A model generated the notes under the pieces. It was not told the DNA's origin and made no database searches. It worked only from the letters and a program-made list of their open reading frames with translations. A stretch of DNA of 13,975 bases, taken from RGIG8775 sp045612185 (GTDB lineage: Bacteria; Bacillota; Clostridia; Oscillospirales; CAG-272). The stretch is taken from positions 1 through 13,975 of the forward strand of contig JAZKYO010000010.1 in the NCBI GenBank assembly GCA_045612185.1. Direction: 5' to 3'. A program made the position numbers and the translations under genes. This document shows positions 13,601 to 13,975 of this stretch, in pieces. Every line of letters starts with the position of its first letter. Positions within the stretch are counted from its first letter, which is position 1.

Positions 13601-13645
13601 GAGAAGCGCCAAGTATTTCTTGACTTTTCTGAGTTGATTTTTCAT
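10634..13645 (-). CDS. GH38 alpha-mannosidase
   Basis: This 1003-residue enzyme hydrolyses alpha-mannosides by a retaining mechanism with a zinc ion. Residues about 1-220 are an N-terminal beta-rich region. The GH38 catalytic domain follows, with HTHIDCAWQW at 232-241 (His234 and Asp236 region of the zinc site) and LPDVFGYS at 344-351, where Asp346 is the expected nucleophile. FGFGDGGGGP lies at 444-453 and QFHDIIPGSS at 563-572, with His565 as a zinc ligand. The middle and C-terminal beta-sandwich domains complete the usual length of about 1000. No signal peptide or sorting motif is seen, so it is cytoplasmic and would act on imported oligosaccharides. ATG at 13645 has GGAGG five bases upstream. 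No transporter is visible within the window. GH38 enzymes of this length in gut Clostridia commonly process mannose-rich host or yeast glycans; that use is inference. Confidence 0.95.
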   Translation of the reverse strand: MKNQLRKVKKYLALLQENIWKNITKTKNLEFCPCDYKKDNTPPPLSEFKPINHGDTWGSGIDSHAWFHFTIDKITPDMYLGVQTDKKGWDACNPQFIIYANGKQKQGLDTNHREVYIGDLTAPVDVYLYAYVGMANETAQILVDTREKRAEVWGLYYDILYPLQMLDYLGTESAEYGQILYFLYKAVSTLELYDIASPDFIASVNEARDYLAKEFYGEYCRPQVAKSICIGHTHIDCAWQWTLDQTREKVQRSFATVLELMKLYPEYKFMSSQALLYKYLKEEAPELYAEVAKRIKEGRWECEGAMWVEADCNLSSGESLVRQVIYGKNFFKKEFGVDNRVLWLPDVFGYSSALPQILRKCGVDWFVTSKLSWNDTNRMPYDTFLWRGLDGTGINSQFITAQDADRGNTKNGTTYNCKTNATMIAGTYKRYSQKHLSDEAIVTFGFGDGGGGPTAEHLELARRAAKGIPGSPEVKIDFAGNYLKRLEAKINDNPDLPTWQGELFLEFHRGTLTTMASNKRNNRKCEFLMENAELLSTVAKHLFGYEFPKAELHNAWEMILTNQFHDIIPGSSIKAVYDQSEKDYAEIHAIGESIVGGVMDKIADSLDAKCGYVVFNPNSFVGDGQVKIDGKTALVKAVPPKGYALTNEFITSNIVKIDIENKVVENSALVVKFDEFWQITSIYDKRNDRELLKNGAVGNELRLHADYPDNYDAWEWCHYSRDKYRVITDLDSVEIIDDGARRGIKLVRSFRKSKFTQTIWFTDDSARIDFDTKVDWHENHKMLRVAFPIDINTSKATFDVQFGAIERPTHSNTSWDCAKFETCGHKFADLSDGGFGVSLLNDCKYGHDIHDGVMILSLLRAPTFPNPVADMGESEFIYSILPHAGSLHESETLKEAYSLNNPMVAVKATGAKNAVPATFSALSIDCDHVVCETVKEEEDGTATVIRLYEAKNIRGKFNLKVGLEVKQAFLCDMLENPISELPIKDGIIPLTINGFEILTVKLV

Positions 13646-13685
13646 ATAAACCTCCGAATTTGTCAGTTTAAAGCTTTATAATTAA

Positions 13686-13714
13686 ATTATACCGCTTCAA
13701 GCCTTGACATTCTA
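13686..13714 (-). promoter_or_regulatory. Probable promoter for the GH38 gene
   Basis: A perfect TATAAT (13686-13691) lies 41 bp upstream of the GH38 start. The -35 at 17 bp spacing is poor (TAGAAT), suggesting activation. Two palindromes overlap it: TATAATTAAATTATA (13677-13691) across the -10, and TCAAGGCTTGA within the spacer (13697-13707). Either could bind a regulator, although the first is simple AT sequence. Confidence 0.5.
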
Positions 13715-13758
13715 CCATTATTGTGATATTATTTTATTGTATTGTGATGTTCTCGTCG

Positions 13759-13870
13759 GTCCTCGCCGCACCTGCGGTGGGCTGGTAGCCTTCGGCGCAC
13801 ACGATTTAGGGATTGTGCGAACAACACGGTCGCAGTCCGAAAAACTCGGTTAGACACCTCGTTTTTCTGC
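13759..13870 (+). repeat. Dispersed intergenic repeat, copy R
   Basis: This is the second copy of the repeat found at 98-204, in the opposite orientation. It has 35 bases identical to that copy at 13800-13834, and extended similarity with small gaps on both sides. CGCACA and TGTGCG around the GATTTAGGGA segment can pair in this copy. The repeat lies upstream of the GH38 promoter in a 330-bp stretch that has no gene. Confidence 0.8.
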
Positions 13871-13892
13871 GCATAAATGCGTTCGTTTGTAG

Positions 13893-13914
13893 GGACCGGC
13901 GTCCTCGACGGTCC
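13893..13914. repeat. GC-rich hairpin repeat at the right edge
   Basis: GGACCG (13893-13898) pairs with CGGTCC (13909-13914) over a 10-nt loop. The TGTAGGGACCGGCG form looks like intergenic repeats I recall from Clostridia genomes; this recollection is not checked. The final 60 bp of the window are AT-rich with nothing I can call. Confidence 0.4.
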
Positions 13915-13975
13915 ATGCAAACACAATTAAAATATCAAACAAAATGGTTGTTATATCAATTAAATTTGTTATACA

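Overview
The window reads as a chromosomal segment of a Clostridia-type Firmicute, probably an uncultured gut or rumen lineage. The basis is strong AGGAGG-like ribosome binding sites, frequent TTG/GTG starts, Bacillus/Clostridium-type promoters (TTGACA, 17 bp, TATAAT-like), and the Noc/Soj/Spo0J gene set with the classic Firmicute parS sequence. I cannot name the genus. Nearly all genes lie on the minus strand, so the description below follows transcription from right to left.

Region 1 (13975-9487) is a carbohydrate module. It holds a 1003-aa GH38 alpha-mannosidase and, behind its own strong promoter and an operator-like palindrome, a 319-aa GH20-like TIM-barrel protein. It ends in a 14-bp-stem terminator. 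A dispersed repeat lies upstream of the mannosidase.

Region 2 (9486-8530) holds a decayed stretch with a strong orphan promoter and a peptide-like fossil. It also holds the only plus-strand gene, a 68-residue DUF378 membrane protein with two hairpins in its leader and its own terminator.

Region 3 (8529-6195) encodes a zinc-ribbon plus DEDDh-exonuclease protein with a TTG start, a terminator, and ThiI (tRNA 4-thiouridine synthesis).

Region 4 (6184-1051) is the origin-proximal chromosome-segregation locus: rsmG, noc, parA (soj), parB (spo0J) and serS. Six near-perfect parS sites lie in gaps between these genes, three of them as a spaced array between noc and parA. The ParB paralogue upstream of parA carries all four residues known to give Noc its own DNA specificity, while the second paralogue is a canonical ParB. 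ParB should therefore load on these parS sites with ParA driving segregation, and Noc should act at other sites in nucleoid occlusion.

Region 5 (1038-1) has an unrecognised two-helix membrane protein with a TTG start, its terminator, and a second copy of the dispersed repeat found at the right edge, in inverted orientation.

I see no CRISPR array, rRNA or tRNA gene, intact insertion sequence or phage gene. The most notable material is the parS array and the ParB/Noc pair, the dispersed repeat, the structured DUF378 leader, and the fossil between 9069 and 9486.
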